Positions 54,324 through 63,928 of a DNA stretch of 64,000 nucleotides are shown here, one piece after another; position 1 is the stretch's first letter; each line of letters starts with the position of its first letter. The notes under the pieces were generated by a model, which was not told the DNA's origin, ran no database searches, and worked only from the letters and a program-made list of their open reading frames with translations. Source of the stretch: Citroniella saccharovorans (GTDB lineage: Bacteria; Bacillota; Clostridia; Tissierellales; Peptoniphilaceae); NCBI RefSeq assembly GCF_035481615.1, contig NZ_JAYKOT010000001.1:62001-126000 (forward strand). The letters run 5' to 3'. Position numbers and translations under genes: made by a program.

Positions 54324-57300
54324 TTACTTAATCTTTGCCAAGACATCTTGGAAAATCGAATAGTTCTTCTTCACACCATCATCAAGGTCGATGGAAATCA
54401 TCTGGTCCGCCAAGTGGTGTATTTTTTCTTCGTATTCATGGATTTCAGTCGCTTGATCACTCAGTGTTTTAAGCTTCTTACTCAGTCTAACTCTCTCGCT
54501 GGTAGATGAACTTTCCATGCGGTTCTCCAAATCTGCAATCGCAGTACGGTAGCGAGCCTGCTGCTCATGGACATAATCCGTACGAATACGAGCGAGGGTA
54601 TCCAGCTGATAGCGATGCATGTAGATCAAACATTTGAAACCGTTCTTCTTACCAGAATCAAACATCCAGTAAATCGGACGTTTCTGATACATCTTGCAAT
54701 GGTCTTTGTAGAAGCCGTTTAAGAAATACTTTCTGATAACATCTTTAGGCTGACCATTAGCTCCAAGAGCATCAGCAATGAAGCTCAGATTTTCCTCCAG
54801 TGTGTCTTTTCCATATACGACTTCTACAAACTTTACGAATAGGCCAACAATATCATCTTCAAAATACTCATCATCGCAAATAGGAATAATGTTATCCTTG
54901 TCTGCTGCAAAGCTAGGATACTTGGAAGCATCCCAATCTCCCCCAGCATAGGCAAGACCATCTACATCAAGGGAATAACGGCCGAACATACAGCCAACTG
55001 CATAGGAAATAAAGGAGACGACCTCGTCCTCTTTGGTGCGGATATACCTGCTGCCCTTCATGCTCTCCGGCACATCCTCCTTGCTGTCAAATATCCGCTG
55101 CACCGTAATATCCTTGTCCGCCACCTCCGGTGTGAGCTCATCTTGAAGGCCATAAATGTCAATAAAGATGCGGTTAAGTTCTTCCTCGTTAGCTTTTAAC
55201 TGATTGAACCGGTCATCACATTCAGCCTGCCACTGGTCAAAGGCTTCGGCAATGGTAGAAACGTTGCGAAGCAGTGGATGATACTTGAAATCCCATGAGG
55301 TTTCAAAAGAATCCCAATCATGTTTTGCTACACCTATATTATTTCTGGTTAGATTGCCTACTCTTGTATAAATGTTAGTTTTTCTAATAATTGGCAGCGA
55401 CGCAACATGACCTACTTCATAATTCAATGTCGGAGATATGGCAGATAGAATGTCTAGTGCTATCTTTGAGTTAACGAAACCTAGATCGTAAAACATGTCG
55501 TCAGGATTATTATAAAAAATACAGCAACCAGCAACATCAAATATAAATCCTTGCGGATAATATCTAAATGCTATATCTCCACTTGATATCTTAGACCAGC
55601 TCAAACATGCTTTGAAATACTCACTTATGCTCTTTATTGTCCTAGTTGGAGACTTATATAATGATGCAGCATAAGCTTTTATTTCTTTCCCATCATTCTC
55701 ATAGTTAACCAGATGGTCAATGTTTCCATACCATTTCTTAAACTGCCCTCCTTTGTTATAAGGGAACCATTTCTTATAAGATTTTTGTGCCTCACTAGCA
55801 TTACTATAGTTAAAGCCTATTCTTGGATAAGCAACTTCATACCACAATCTTAAAAATCGTTTGTTATCCGAAGTAGCCATTCCTTGCCTTGTGTCACCTT
55901 TGGTTTTTAAATCTATTCCATTGGAAAAGTTTTCTATTAAATTCTCACTCACCCAATACGCCACAGGGCTGCCAGGGATTTTGGAGAAGTTGGACTGATC
56001 TACTGAGTAGCGATTCTCACCTACAAGGAACATATCTTCTTTTCCTTGCTGCGTGGTCGGCTCAATTAGGCGGCAATACACCCCATTATAGTCTGTAACG
56101 TAACTTTTGCGGATAGCAAAAGATGTCGTCTGCACTACCTCTCCACCTATTTCTTCAAAGGCTCTTGCACCCAAATGCACCATGTTAATAATATCTTTGT
56201 CGAGAATTTTTTTGCGAAGTTTCTCAAAGCTGGACAGGAACATCCACGCATGTTGCGTTATCATTCCTTGTAAGCCATTTGCTTTTAGCATTTTGCCACA
56301 AACCTCGATAAATACAGCAAACAAATCGCTTTTGCTGTCAGGATAATTCTTTTTTACATAATCCGACAGCTTTGCACTCATACCCGATGCACCCATATAC
56401 GGCGGATTTGTCACAACCACATCATATTTCTGTGCCAGTGCTTCTGCTACCTGCACCAAAGTTTTTAAACCAAGAGCTTCATCCGTGTAAATGGACATCA
56501 CTCTCTCACTCTGTATTTCATCAAAACGAACGTACAATGCATCCCAATCCAGATTGCTAACTGTGATGATAGACCCATATTCCTTTGCGTCATGTAGTTC
56601 GCTGGTAATGGTATCCATGGCCTCTTTCAGCTTGGCATCGCCATTGCAGAAATAGTCTACTGCATGTTGGTCCACATGATTGCTTTCCACAATGGCATAA
56701 ACATGGGGCTGCACTTTGCGGCGAAGGAATCTCTTGTCATATTGGCAAGCCTTCATCATAACAGTAAAATAGCTAAGCTGCGCCGCACGGTCATCAATAT
56801 CTAAACCATAGATGTTGTTTTCTACAATGCTTGTAACCGCTTCACGAGTGGTATAGCCATAGGATTCATAAATCTGCACAAGAACGTCAAACATATAAGC
56901 CAAAATATGGCCACTTCCTGAGCAAGGGTCGATGCACAGAATATCTTCCGGTTTCAATGCTTTATATTCTTCACGAATAGTCGCAAGCTGCGCCTGAACT
57001 TCCGGCTCCTGCTCTGCTTCTTCCAAATAATATTTCCAATTGGATTTCAGTCCACGGCCCAGACCGCCCTCTCGTTCATCTACGATGAACTTCACCTTGT
57101 CGTTCGGATGTCCTTCTACCCACAAACGGCCCAGGGAGTTTTGAACCATGTAGCGGACAATCCAGTCCGGTGTGAAAAGCTGAGTTGCTGCCGGAATATT
57201 TTCCTTTGTGATTTTCACATTCTTCTTAAGGGCGGCAAATACGTCGTCCTTCTTTTCACTGTTACAATACTGATACAGCCAGCCAATAATCTGGACAGCA

Positions 57301-57892
57301 TCCTTCCAATCTTCCTCATCTATCAGCTCAATCATCTGATGCAAGGTGCTGCCCTCACGAAGAAGGTTGTCTGGGAATAGAAGCTCCGTGTAGTCAGAGA
57401 GTTTCTGGAACATGCCCGGAAGCACGCTATTCAGCGCATTGCATTGGGTAATCAAAAGATACTTATATAGCTTGTCATCATCGTTGGCTTCCTTGTAAGC
57501 ATAGACTTTCTCCATGTCAAGCCCATCCAGCTCCAGATAGATTGCCTCTGTCAGTATCTGAGGCTTGAATGCGTTATTCTCATCTGTAAAAACACGCACT
57601 CTCGTAGGGAGATAACCATTTACCTCCATAAAACGCAGTGCAGAGAAGCGGTTAAACCATGTGTAGGCAACCTCTTCCATGACATGCTCGTATCCTTTTT
57701 CTTTGATTCTCTCGATCAAGGCAGCTCTCTGTTTCTTCTCAGTAGAAGAAAGCAGATGACCACCTACGCTATCGTCATTCGGATTTCCGATCTCTTTATC
57801 GGAAACCCCATATTTAAGCGCCATCTGGCTCACACGGGAGATTAACTCCGGCGAGCTTCTGTAGCGAATTTTTTTATCGCATTTTTGTTCAT
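54324..57892 (-). CDS. pglX: PglX, BREX adenine-specific DNA methyltransferase (N-terminal frame break)
   Basis: The 1189-residue methylase that marks host DNA in type 1 BREX. Motif I is CIDPCSGSGHILAYMFDVL, motif IV VVTNPPYMGASG, and the C-terminal target-recognition half and coiled coil end at 54324. The uninterrupted frame starts with unrelated sequence, but the overlapping frame from ATG 57892 reads MNKNAIKKFATEARR, the usual PglX start, and joins at ELISRVSQMALKYGVSD if one G is added near 57850. Hence the start given here. It begins 8 nt after the small membrane protein gene. Confidence 0.92.
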
Positions 57893-57900
57893 ATTTTTTA

Positions 57901-58359
57901 TCATTCCTTAAACAGGTTATTAAATAAATCTCCAATTTCCTTTTTTGTAGGAACAGTGTCAACTCCATCCAGATTTTTAAATGGAATTACCATATCCTTT
58001 GCGAATATAATTTTTGCGCAAAAGAGAGTAAGTTTGTATTCAGCAAAAAGCAAAATACAAGTTAGTACAATAACCGCTAGCAAAAGCAAGCATATTTCAG
58101 TCGTTGATGTTGGACTAAAAACTGCAAGTATATACCCAGCAACCAAATCTACAAAAGCTATCATATTCAGATAAGTATTATGTGCACTTTTTTGTAGCTT
58201 TTCTTTCTCAATTTTACAATTATCATTTTCATCTCGTTGAGCGATATTGCTACCAGGGAAACAGTTTTTAATTATCATTTCTTTTCTACACTTAACACTA
58301 TTCAAAAGTAGTATCAATGCTCCTGATAGTTGAAATACTAACATTCCAACAAATAGCAT
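57901..58359 (-). CDS. Small membrane protein inserted between brxC and pglX
   Basis: A 152-residue protein with three predicted helices: 1-20 (MLFVGMLVFQLSGALILLL), about 64-83 and 87-106 (TEICLLLLAVIVLTCILLFA), a charged loop at 28-58 and a soluble tail. It is not part of the standard type 1 BREX set. It lies 12 nt after brxC and 8 nt before pglX in the same reading direction, so it is surely co-transcribed. The layout of two hairpin helices plus a cytosolic tail recalls SMODS/SLATT-type membrane effectors, but I cannot claim the family. Confidence 0.6.
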   Translation of the reverse strand: MLFVGMLVFQLSGALILLLNSVKCRKEMIIKNCFPGSNIAQRDENDNCKIEKEKLQKSAHNTYLNMIAFVDLVAGYILAVFSPTSTTEICLLLLAVIVLTCILLFAEYKLTLFCAKIIFAKDMVIPFKNLDGVDTVPTKKEIGDLFNNLFKE

Positions 58360-58371
58360 ATTAGCAGCTCC

Positions 58372-61300
58372 TTAGCATAATTTGATTCCGTCGCAATCCT
58401 TCATCATTGCAGTAAGATATGTCCTGACTTGTTCCACGTATTTATCTATATCTTCTTGAGTTTCCAATGTCTTTGATGGGAATACTGTCTGACGGTACAC
58501 ATTCTTGATAAACTTCTTCGGTGCTGGAGGAGTTACATTTCCATCTTCTTTCGGTTTGATGGTCGGTGCAACGGGAATCTTCGGATGACGGATGCTATCG
58601 ATTATATTGACTGTTTCATCTTTGTATTCCCACATCTGTGGTACCAGACCATCGAGGAGCTGCAGGCTTTCGAGCTCTGCTACTCTTTTTTTCTTCTGGT
58701 CAAAGAATTTGTCGGCAAGCCCAGAAATTGTTCTAGCTTCATAGACATCACCGGCAAGAGTATGAATCTCAGCTAAACACTGGCGAATGATTTCAAGAAT
58801 CTCAGCACGCTTTGCTTGGAGAAGTCTTCCATGACCCTCACGAACTGTATCCATCAATCCGTTCAGTTCAGGGATTCTCTTATAAACGCTGGTCTGTCCA
58901 GCTTCCACTAGGGTAATCTTACGAATCTCATTCAGAGCCTGATTTGCTTCCTCTTCTTTCTTTTGAAGATAAGAGAGGTCGTTTTTAAGTTCCGCTTCCA
59001 TTCGAACAGCTGCATCGAATACCTGTACCTGATTCTTAAAGAATCCTTCTACTCTCTGCATGTCGTCCTTATTATCGAGAAGGTTGTCTTCTTCTTTCAG
59101 AAGTCGGTCAATTAGTGCCATGTTGTCCTTGCGCTGAGAAAGAATGTTATCCATTAGATTGAGCGCATTTATCACAAGCGAATGGTCCGGATATTTATGA
59201 CCCTCGTAACGCTTGTTCAGTTCTTCATAATGTATCTTTTGTTCTTCAAATTTTTCTACAATGTATTTTACAAGTCCGTCTTCATCGTCCGGAACATCCA
59301 TGACATCGAAGTATTCACGCAGCAATTCTTTGACGGCACGCATCTTCGTCGCAGTAATGACCTGACGCTTGGAGATACTGGTTTTGCCAATCTCGCTTTT
59401 TTTACGAAGCATATCTGGAAGTTTCGGATTACTTGGCTGGATGGTTTCTCCACCGTATTTGACCGTCACCTTCTGGTCATAAATCAGCATCGCAGCGACG
59501 ACTGCAATATCGATTTCTTTCCAGCCATAAGGAATTGACTGAAAACGGCTCTGCACATCTGCCATCGAAGTAGGAAGTTTCTTTGCATACTGCATCTCAA
59601 GATACTCTTCCATCTTCACAGCAGCATCATGGTTTTCTTCCATGCCTGCCATGACACCGTTCAGATGTTCACCCTGCAGAATAGAAAGTACATCTGCATC
59701 CGTGTCAGCGTTCTTGGTTATAAGGCCGAGTTCGCTATAAACATGCGTTACCAAATATTCTAGCGCTTGGTCCAGCTTGCTCTTGGCATCGCCGCCCTTA
59801 ATTTCTATATGCTCTCCATCCACATAGAACTCAGCACCGATGATTGCCTTCTTCAAATCTTCCTCTGCAGAAGACTCGTACTTCGCAGCCTCATTCTGAT
59901 GATTGCGGATGATGTCCTGCACAGACTTCGGAAGCTGCGCTACGTTACGCTGCTTTACATACTTACGTACCTTCATTGCTTTTTCCAAAGACTCATAGTA
60001 AGGAGTTTCAGAAAGCACAACGATTGCCTGATTCTTAGACTCTGTCATAAGGCGAAGTTCGCTCTTCTCAACAGTATCCGTTGCTACCGTCATGATTCGA
60101 AGTCTCATACTACCAGTTACGGCACCAATATTTGTGTTGTCTACCATCTGGTCAAATGGGAAGTCGTACTTTCCATGGCGGTATTTCTTTGTTGTATAAA
60201 TATCAGCGAAAATCATCTGTCCTATACGCTCCACGATTGCAGAGGTATCAACCTGGGTGTTTTTGTAAATATCTCTTTGAATATCCTGCTCCTCATCTGT
60301 CAGGAAATTATAAGTGTCACCTGATCTTCCGATGTAGTTCTGGCTAAGAAGACGGTCCAGACTATCACATACCTTTTCACGCATTGTAATCTTATCCAAA
60401 CGAATATCATCTGCCATAAGGATTACAATGTTATCGAGGTTAGCCGGAATATCTTCCACATAACGGATAAGATACAGGAGTTTTAATACCTCCACATCCT
60501 GCTTATCAATACCATCACCATTATCTGCTGCCTTCTGGCAACGCTCAATAACACGGCGAATAGAGCTGTCAAGGAATGTATGTACGGTATCGTAGAAGAG
60601 GTAGAAGGGTGCAAGTGCATACTCGTCCTTGTCTTTAATCTTCTGTGCAGCCTCTTGGAATCCGGAAAGCATAGAACGTTCACCACCAGAAAGGTGCTTA
60701 CCAGAGTTACCATGTTTACGAATTTCAGCAAATACCTTCTGCATGATTATGAACTGGTAAGGTACGAACGGGAAGTTTCTTGTAAAATCCTGCGGACCGG
60801 TATATCCCTTAATATCCAGCATAGCATCGGTGAAGCTGAATAGATTACGGAGAACGGAATCGTTCTGGTTATATACCTCAATGAGTGCCGGTTCCACTTC
60901 AGCTTTCTTCTTTAAAATACGTTTCTGAATAACTTCGTCTACGGAAGAAGAAGTCAGAGAAAGTCTGGTCTTGAAACGAGCCTGAATACGAGAGAACTCA
61001 TTTTCACGAGCCTTAATAATCTCATCGATAGCTTCCTGACCAGTACAAACGACCCAAACCTTACCACCGCACTCACTTCCGATTTTCTCAAGCAAAGATT
61101 GCAGATTGATAAGAAGGTCTGTATCTCCACCTACATACTGGCCAACCTCGTCTACCATAAATATCAGACGGAAGTCATCCGGCTTATTATCCACATATTC
61201 TTTCATCTCAGAAACGAGCTGTGAAATGCTGGTTTCCACAGTTTCTGTTCCATTGAACCAGTTTCTTGCCGCTTTATCACTCATTCCAAGAACTTCTTTC

Positions 61301-61929
61301 AAAGTATCAACAACATCATCTTCGAAAAATGCAAAGGCATCTCTGGATTCAAGCCAAGGTCCACCATTCTTCTCTTCAAATACGCGGCGGAACTCCGTCG
61401 TCTTTTCAAGTTTTTCGATAAATTGCTCTAGCTTAGCCACCTTAAGATTCTCTCCATAAAACCCAAGATAGTTATAGAACATCTTTGCAAAAACACGAAG
61501 AACAGCCGTTTTATCTTTGTTTATAGATCCCTCGATATCGATATTGAAAAGGATGGTATCCGTTTGTCCTTTGGTAACGGAATCAATCAGCATAAATGTT
61601 GCCGGGTCATCTGAAAACTTTTTACGAAATCTTTCTACTGTAGAAATTCCCTGCACTTTCTGATTGTCAAGTAGATATGAGAGCATCTTAAGAAAGTGAG
61701 ATTTACCACTTCCAAAGAAGCCGGAAATCCAAACACCAATATCAGCAGTTTCTTCATGGAAGGACTCACCATAATTATTAAAGAAGGTTATAAAGTGCTT
61801 CTTCAAATCTCTTGTTATAACATACTCATCCAATTCCTGAACGAGAACATCGGTTGCATCCTGGTCTACTTTAACGACACCGTTGATTTTACGATTAATA
61901 TCCTCTTGGAATAATTGTTCAATAACCAT
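58372..61929 (-). CDS. brxC: BrxC, large BREX ATPase
   Basis: An 1185-residue BrxC/PglY-type P-loop protein. It begins VIEQLFQEDINRKINGVVKV, with Walker A FFGSGKSHFLKML near residue 75 and Walker B FRLIFMVDEVGQYVG near residue 260. A long alpha-helical and coiled-coil region fills 700-1100. Length and motifs fit the family. In BREX it acts as an ATPase in the exclusion complex with BrxB and PglZ. Confidence 0.96.
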   Translation of the reverse strand: MVIEQLFQEDINRKINGVVKVDQDATDVLVQELDEYVITRDLKKHFITFFNNYGESFHEETADIGVWISGFFGSGKSHFLKMLSYLLDNQKVQGISTVERFRKKFSDDPATFMLIDSVTKGQTDTILFNIDIEGSINKDKTAVLRVFAKMFYNYLGFYGENLKVAKLEQFIEKLEKTTEFRRVFEEKNGGPWLESRDAFAFFEDDVVDTLKEVLGMSDKAARNWFNGTETVETSISQLVSEMKEYVDNKPDDFRLIFMVDEVGQYVGGDTDLLINLQSLLEKIGSECGGKVWVVCTGQEAIDEIIKARENEFSRIQARFKTRLSLTSSSVDEVIQKRILKKKAEVEPALIEVYNQNDSVLRNLFSFTDAMLDIKGYTGPQDFTRNFPFVPYQFIIMQKVFAEIRKHGNSGKHLSGGERSMLSGFQEAAQKIKDKDEYALAPFYLFYDTVHTFLDSSIRRVIERCQKAADNGDGIDKQDVEVLKLLYLIRYVEDIPANLDNIVILMADDIRLDKITMREKVCDSLDRLLSQNYIGRSGDTYNFLTDEEQDIQRDIYKNTQVDTSAIVERIGQMIFADIYTTKKYRHGKYDFPFDQMVDNTNIGAVTGSMRLRIMTVATDTVEKSELRLMTESKNQAIVVLSETPYYESLEKAMKVRKYVKQRNVAQLPKSVQDIIRNHQNEAAKYESSAEEDLKKAIIGAEFYVDGEHIEIKGGDAKSKLDQALEYLVTHVYSELGLITKNADTDADVLSILQGEHLNGVMAGMEENHDAAVKMEEYLEMQYAKKLPTSMADVQSRFQSIPYGWKEIDIAVVAAMLIYDQKVTVKYGGETIQPSNPKLPDMLRKKSEIGKTSISKRQVITATKMRAVKELLREYFDVMDVPDDEDGLVKYIVEKFEEQKIHYEELNKRYEGHKYPDHSLVINALNLMDNILSQRKDNMALIDRLLKEEDNLLDNKDDMQRVEGFFKNQVQVFDAAVRMEAELKNDLSYLQKKEEEANQALNEIRKITLVEAGQTSVYKRIPELNGLMDTVREGHGRLLQAKRAEILEIIRQCLAEIHTLAGDVYEARTISGLADKFFDQKKKRVAELESLQLLDGLVPQMWEYKDETVNIIDSIRHPKIPVAPTIKPKEDGNVTPPAPKKFIKNVYRQTVFPSKTLETQEDIDKYVEQVRTYLTAMMKDCDGIKLC

Positions 61930-61941
61930 TGCTACTCCTCC

Positions 61942-62499
61942 TTAAATCACATTAAAAGCTCTGTAATAAGAATTTTTCTTCAGGCGGTTGAAGAGCTGCA
62001 CATCACGCCCATCATAACTACCTGGATAGAACACCAGAATTGGAAGATCTGGAAATTCTGGCTGCATTGCATTTAACAGGTCATGGACTCTGATAAATGG
62101 AAACACATCTCCCACTCCCGTGATGACAATTACATCACCAGCTTCATGTGGTTCATATTTCATTTTATTAACAAAAGCCATATTGTTCGCCATACGGCTC
62201 ATTTGATCTCGAATAAATTCCATACCTTTTTTCTCTTCCATCAACGGTATTGTTTTAGCGATACGCTTATCTTCACAGATGGAAAGGAACACTTCATATA
62301 AGTTGTATTCTATAAGATGGCAATCCATTGACTCATCTGCCATAATCTTCTCGATAAATTGTCTGACCATCATTTCTTCCGATGGGTCATAACAGAAGAT
62401 TCGTATATTTACCTCGTTACTCAATCCTTTGCCTTCAAGAAACTCCGGCTCCTGCATTAAGATTCTGAGGCTATCTAGTCTTTCTTTCAATTCACTCAC
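61942..62499 (-). CDS. brxB: BrxB (DUF1788)
   Basis: A 185-residue BrxB with the DUF1788 pattern EEMMVRQFIEKIMAD and VIVITGVGDVFPFIRVHDLL, and the late motif LPILVFYPGSYDGRDVQLF. Placed between brxA and brxC as in type 1 BREX. Thought to bridge BrxC and PglZ. Confidence 0.95.
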   Translation of the reverse strand: MSELKERLDSLRILMQEPEFLEGKGLSNEVNIRIFCYDPSEEMMVRQFIEKIMADESMDCHLIEYNLYEVFLSICEDKRIAKTIPLMEEKKGMEFIRDQMSRMANNMAFVNKMKYEPHEAGDVIVITGVGDVFPFIRVHDLLNAMQPEFPDLPILVFYPGSYDGRDVQLFNRLKKNSYYRAFNVI

Positions 62500-62513
62500 T
62501 TGGGCCTACCTCC

Positions 62514-63143
62514 TTACGAAAAGCAATTGAATGCAGGAAGAGCTATCTCATCGCCATTTTCACGGATTGCATTCTCAAGTATAGGCTGGAGCCATACCGG
62601 ATTGAGCTTTGTCGCTCTAATGCTATCGATATACTCATTCTCCACCAGCATCTTTGTAATTACCTGTTTCAACTTGTTAACGGTAGAATCCTTCCAAGTT
62701 GCTACCCAATCATCTTGCTCCTGCAAACGCAGAAAATAGCTATTCAAGTCTATCTTACCAAAAGTGGTGTCAGATAATCTGTATTTCTCACCGATGACTG
62801 TAATCATAAAATCCCAAATCAAGCGGTATTGTTTCATCATGGCATACAGACATATTTGCTTTGCCACAATGGATGGCTGAGTCGCAATTGCCCCTACCAA
62901 AGAATTATCGTCAAGTGCCTCTAATCTTCTCAGACAGGTAAGAGCCATGTTGCGTACCGACTTTTCTGTTGGATACTGAAATAAATTATCCGAAATGATA
63001 AGATTTATCACCTCTTCCGAGTTGTACCCTTCATTTAGCAACTTGGCAGTAGTACGCACCTCATAAAATAAAAATTGTTCTCTTGTTATGACAGCATTAT
63101 ATGGGCTTGCTGCCCGTAGAGCTGCTTTGTTATTTTGCTCCAT
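62514..63143 (-). CDS. brxA: BrxA (DUF1819)
   Basis: A 209-residue BrxA with AVITREQFLFYEVRTTAKLL, FQYPTEKSVRNMALTCLRRL and a C-terminal winged-helix region KLNPVWLQPILENAIRENGD. First core gene of the operon; BrxA proteins bind DNA. TCCTCC-type ribosome site at 63149 (AGGAGG on the minus strand). Confidence 0.93.
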   Translation of the reverse strand: MEQNNKAALRAASPYNAVITREQFLFYEVRTTAKLLNEGYNSEEVINLIISDNLFQYPTEKSVRNMALTCLRRLEALDDNSLVGAIATQPSIVAKQICLYAMMKQYRLIWDFMITVIGEKYRLSDTTFGKIDLNSYFLRLQEQDDWVATWKDSTVNKLKQVITKMLVENEYIDSIRATKLNPVWLQPILENAIRENGDEIALPAFNCFS

Positions 63144-63163
63144 TCAAATCCTCCTAACGAATT

Positions 63164-63245
63164 TTATTCTTCGTTATTCTTAGCTTCGTCATCCGGCAAA
63201 GTCTCTAAGATATCACTAATTTGACAATCCAATGCCGTGCATATT
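63164..63245 (-). pseudogene. C-terminal remnant of an HTH regulator upstream of brxA
   Basis: RICTALDCQISDILETLPDD followed by EAKNNEE and a stop is the typical end of a small Cro/CI-type regulator. The frame is lost just upstream (one base missing near 63255 would join it to ATKLGEMTNVAKDQE). BREX operons are often headed by such a regulator. Confidence 0.45.
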
Positions 63246-63249
63246 CTTT

Positions 63250-63620
63250 CTTGGTCCTTGCGACATTTGTCATCTCACCAAGTTTTGTGGCATCATCTCG
63301 CAACTTGGTGCACTTGCTCTTATCATCATAGACGCTCTTATATTCTTCAATAAAAGCAAAAACCTTAAACATTTTCTCCAAGGTTTCTATCGATACTTCA
63401 GGCTTAACATCGCCTTATTTCAAAGGGTATCTTTCCGCATAATTTTCCCTACTATAGATACGAAGGAAGCGTCCTACCATCTCTCTGAACGAAACGGAAG
63501 GTGTTGTTATGCCGTATGCCTTCAGCAGGTAATCTTTGAATTCATTCAGAGTCTGTGTTCTCTGTATTTTATAGTCCGAGTCGCAGATTCCCACTTCGGA
63601 AGGTATTTTTGTACTTCTGC
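63250..63620 (-). pseudogene. Unidentified eroded coding relics
   Basis: Two stretches in different frames, KIQRTQTLNEFKDYLLKAYG to MVGRFLRIYSRENYAERYPL with a stop near 63416, and VKPEVSIETLEKMFKVFAFI continuing to KLRDDATKLGEMTN. They look like parts of one or two real proteins, but I cannot name the family. Confidence 0.35.
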
Positions 63621-63629
63621 AAAAATAAT

Positions 63630-63842
63630 CTATTCTGTCGCAAAAGTGGTGATGTCGTGTTCGCCATAAAAATAGCCACGCAAGGTTCTCGCTTCCATGT
63701 CATATAGCAAAGAATCACCGTTGGGATTGAGATAGATTTTTACAAAAAGCGTTCTCGTAAACTCTTCCAGAGACAAGTCTCCTTGAAAATATGTTGCTAA
63801 TTTTTGAGCAAACACTTTGAACTCAGTTTCTGCCAATCCCAA
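63630..63842 (-). pseudogene. Truncated unknown protein at the island edge
   Basis: A 70-residue frame starting with TTG: GLAETEFKVFAQKLATYFQG, LSLEEFTRTLFVKIYLNPNG and DSLLYDMEARTLRGYFYGEH, then an abrupt stop. The composition looks like a genuine protein N-terminus cut short; the family is not recognised. Confidence 0.4.
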
Positions 63843-63928
63843 ACACCTACATTTTTAATCAAGCGTGTACAACTACATAAGACTGACTCTAAGGATAATT
63901 CGTCTGTTTTATCTTTATTTTTTGCCAT
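63797..63928 (-). pseudogene. Possible start of a type I methylase gene at the island junction
   Basis: AAAGGAGAATAGAG precedes an ATG reading MAKNKDKTDELSLESVLCSC and TRLIKN, after which the frame runs into island sequence and stops. The first 26 residues resemble N-termini of some type I M subunits (MAK...LESVL.xCR pattern). Together with the remnant at 46943-48252 this suggests, without proof, a methylase gene split by the island. Confidence 0.35.

Larger units (their letters stand above)
48253..63850 (-). other. GC-richer BREX island
   Basis: About 15.6 kb with clearly higher GC and different codon choice from both flanks, carrying a complete type 1 BREX gene set in one orientation plus relics at each end. 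The left edge abuts the type I methylase remnant; the right edge abuts a short possible methylase start (63797-63928). Limits are estimated from the change in composition and coding content. Confidence 0.75.

Noticed and set aside
57893..57968. N-terminal extension of PglX (MELTLFLQKRKLEIYLITCL...)
   Set aside because: It is an out-of-frame reading of the end of the upstream membrane-protein gene; the canonical PglX start lies in another frame at 57892.
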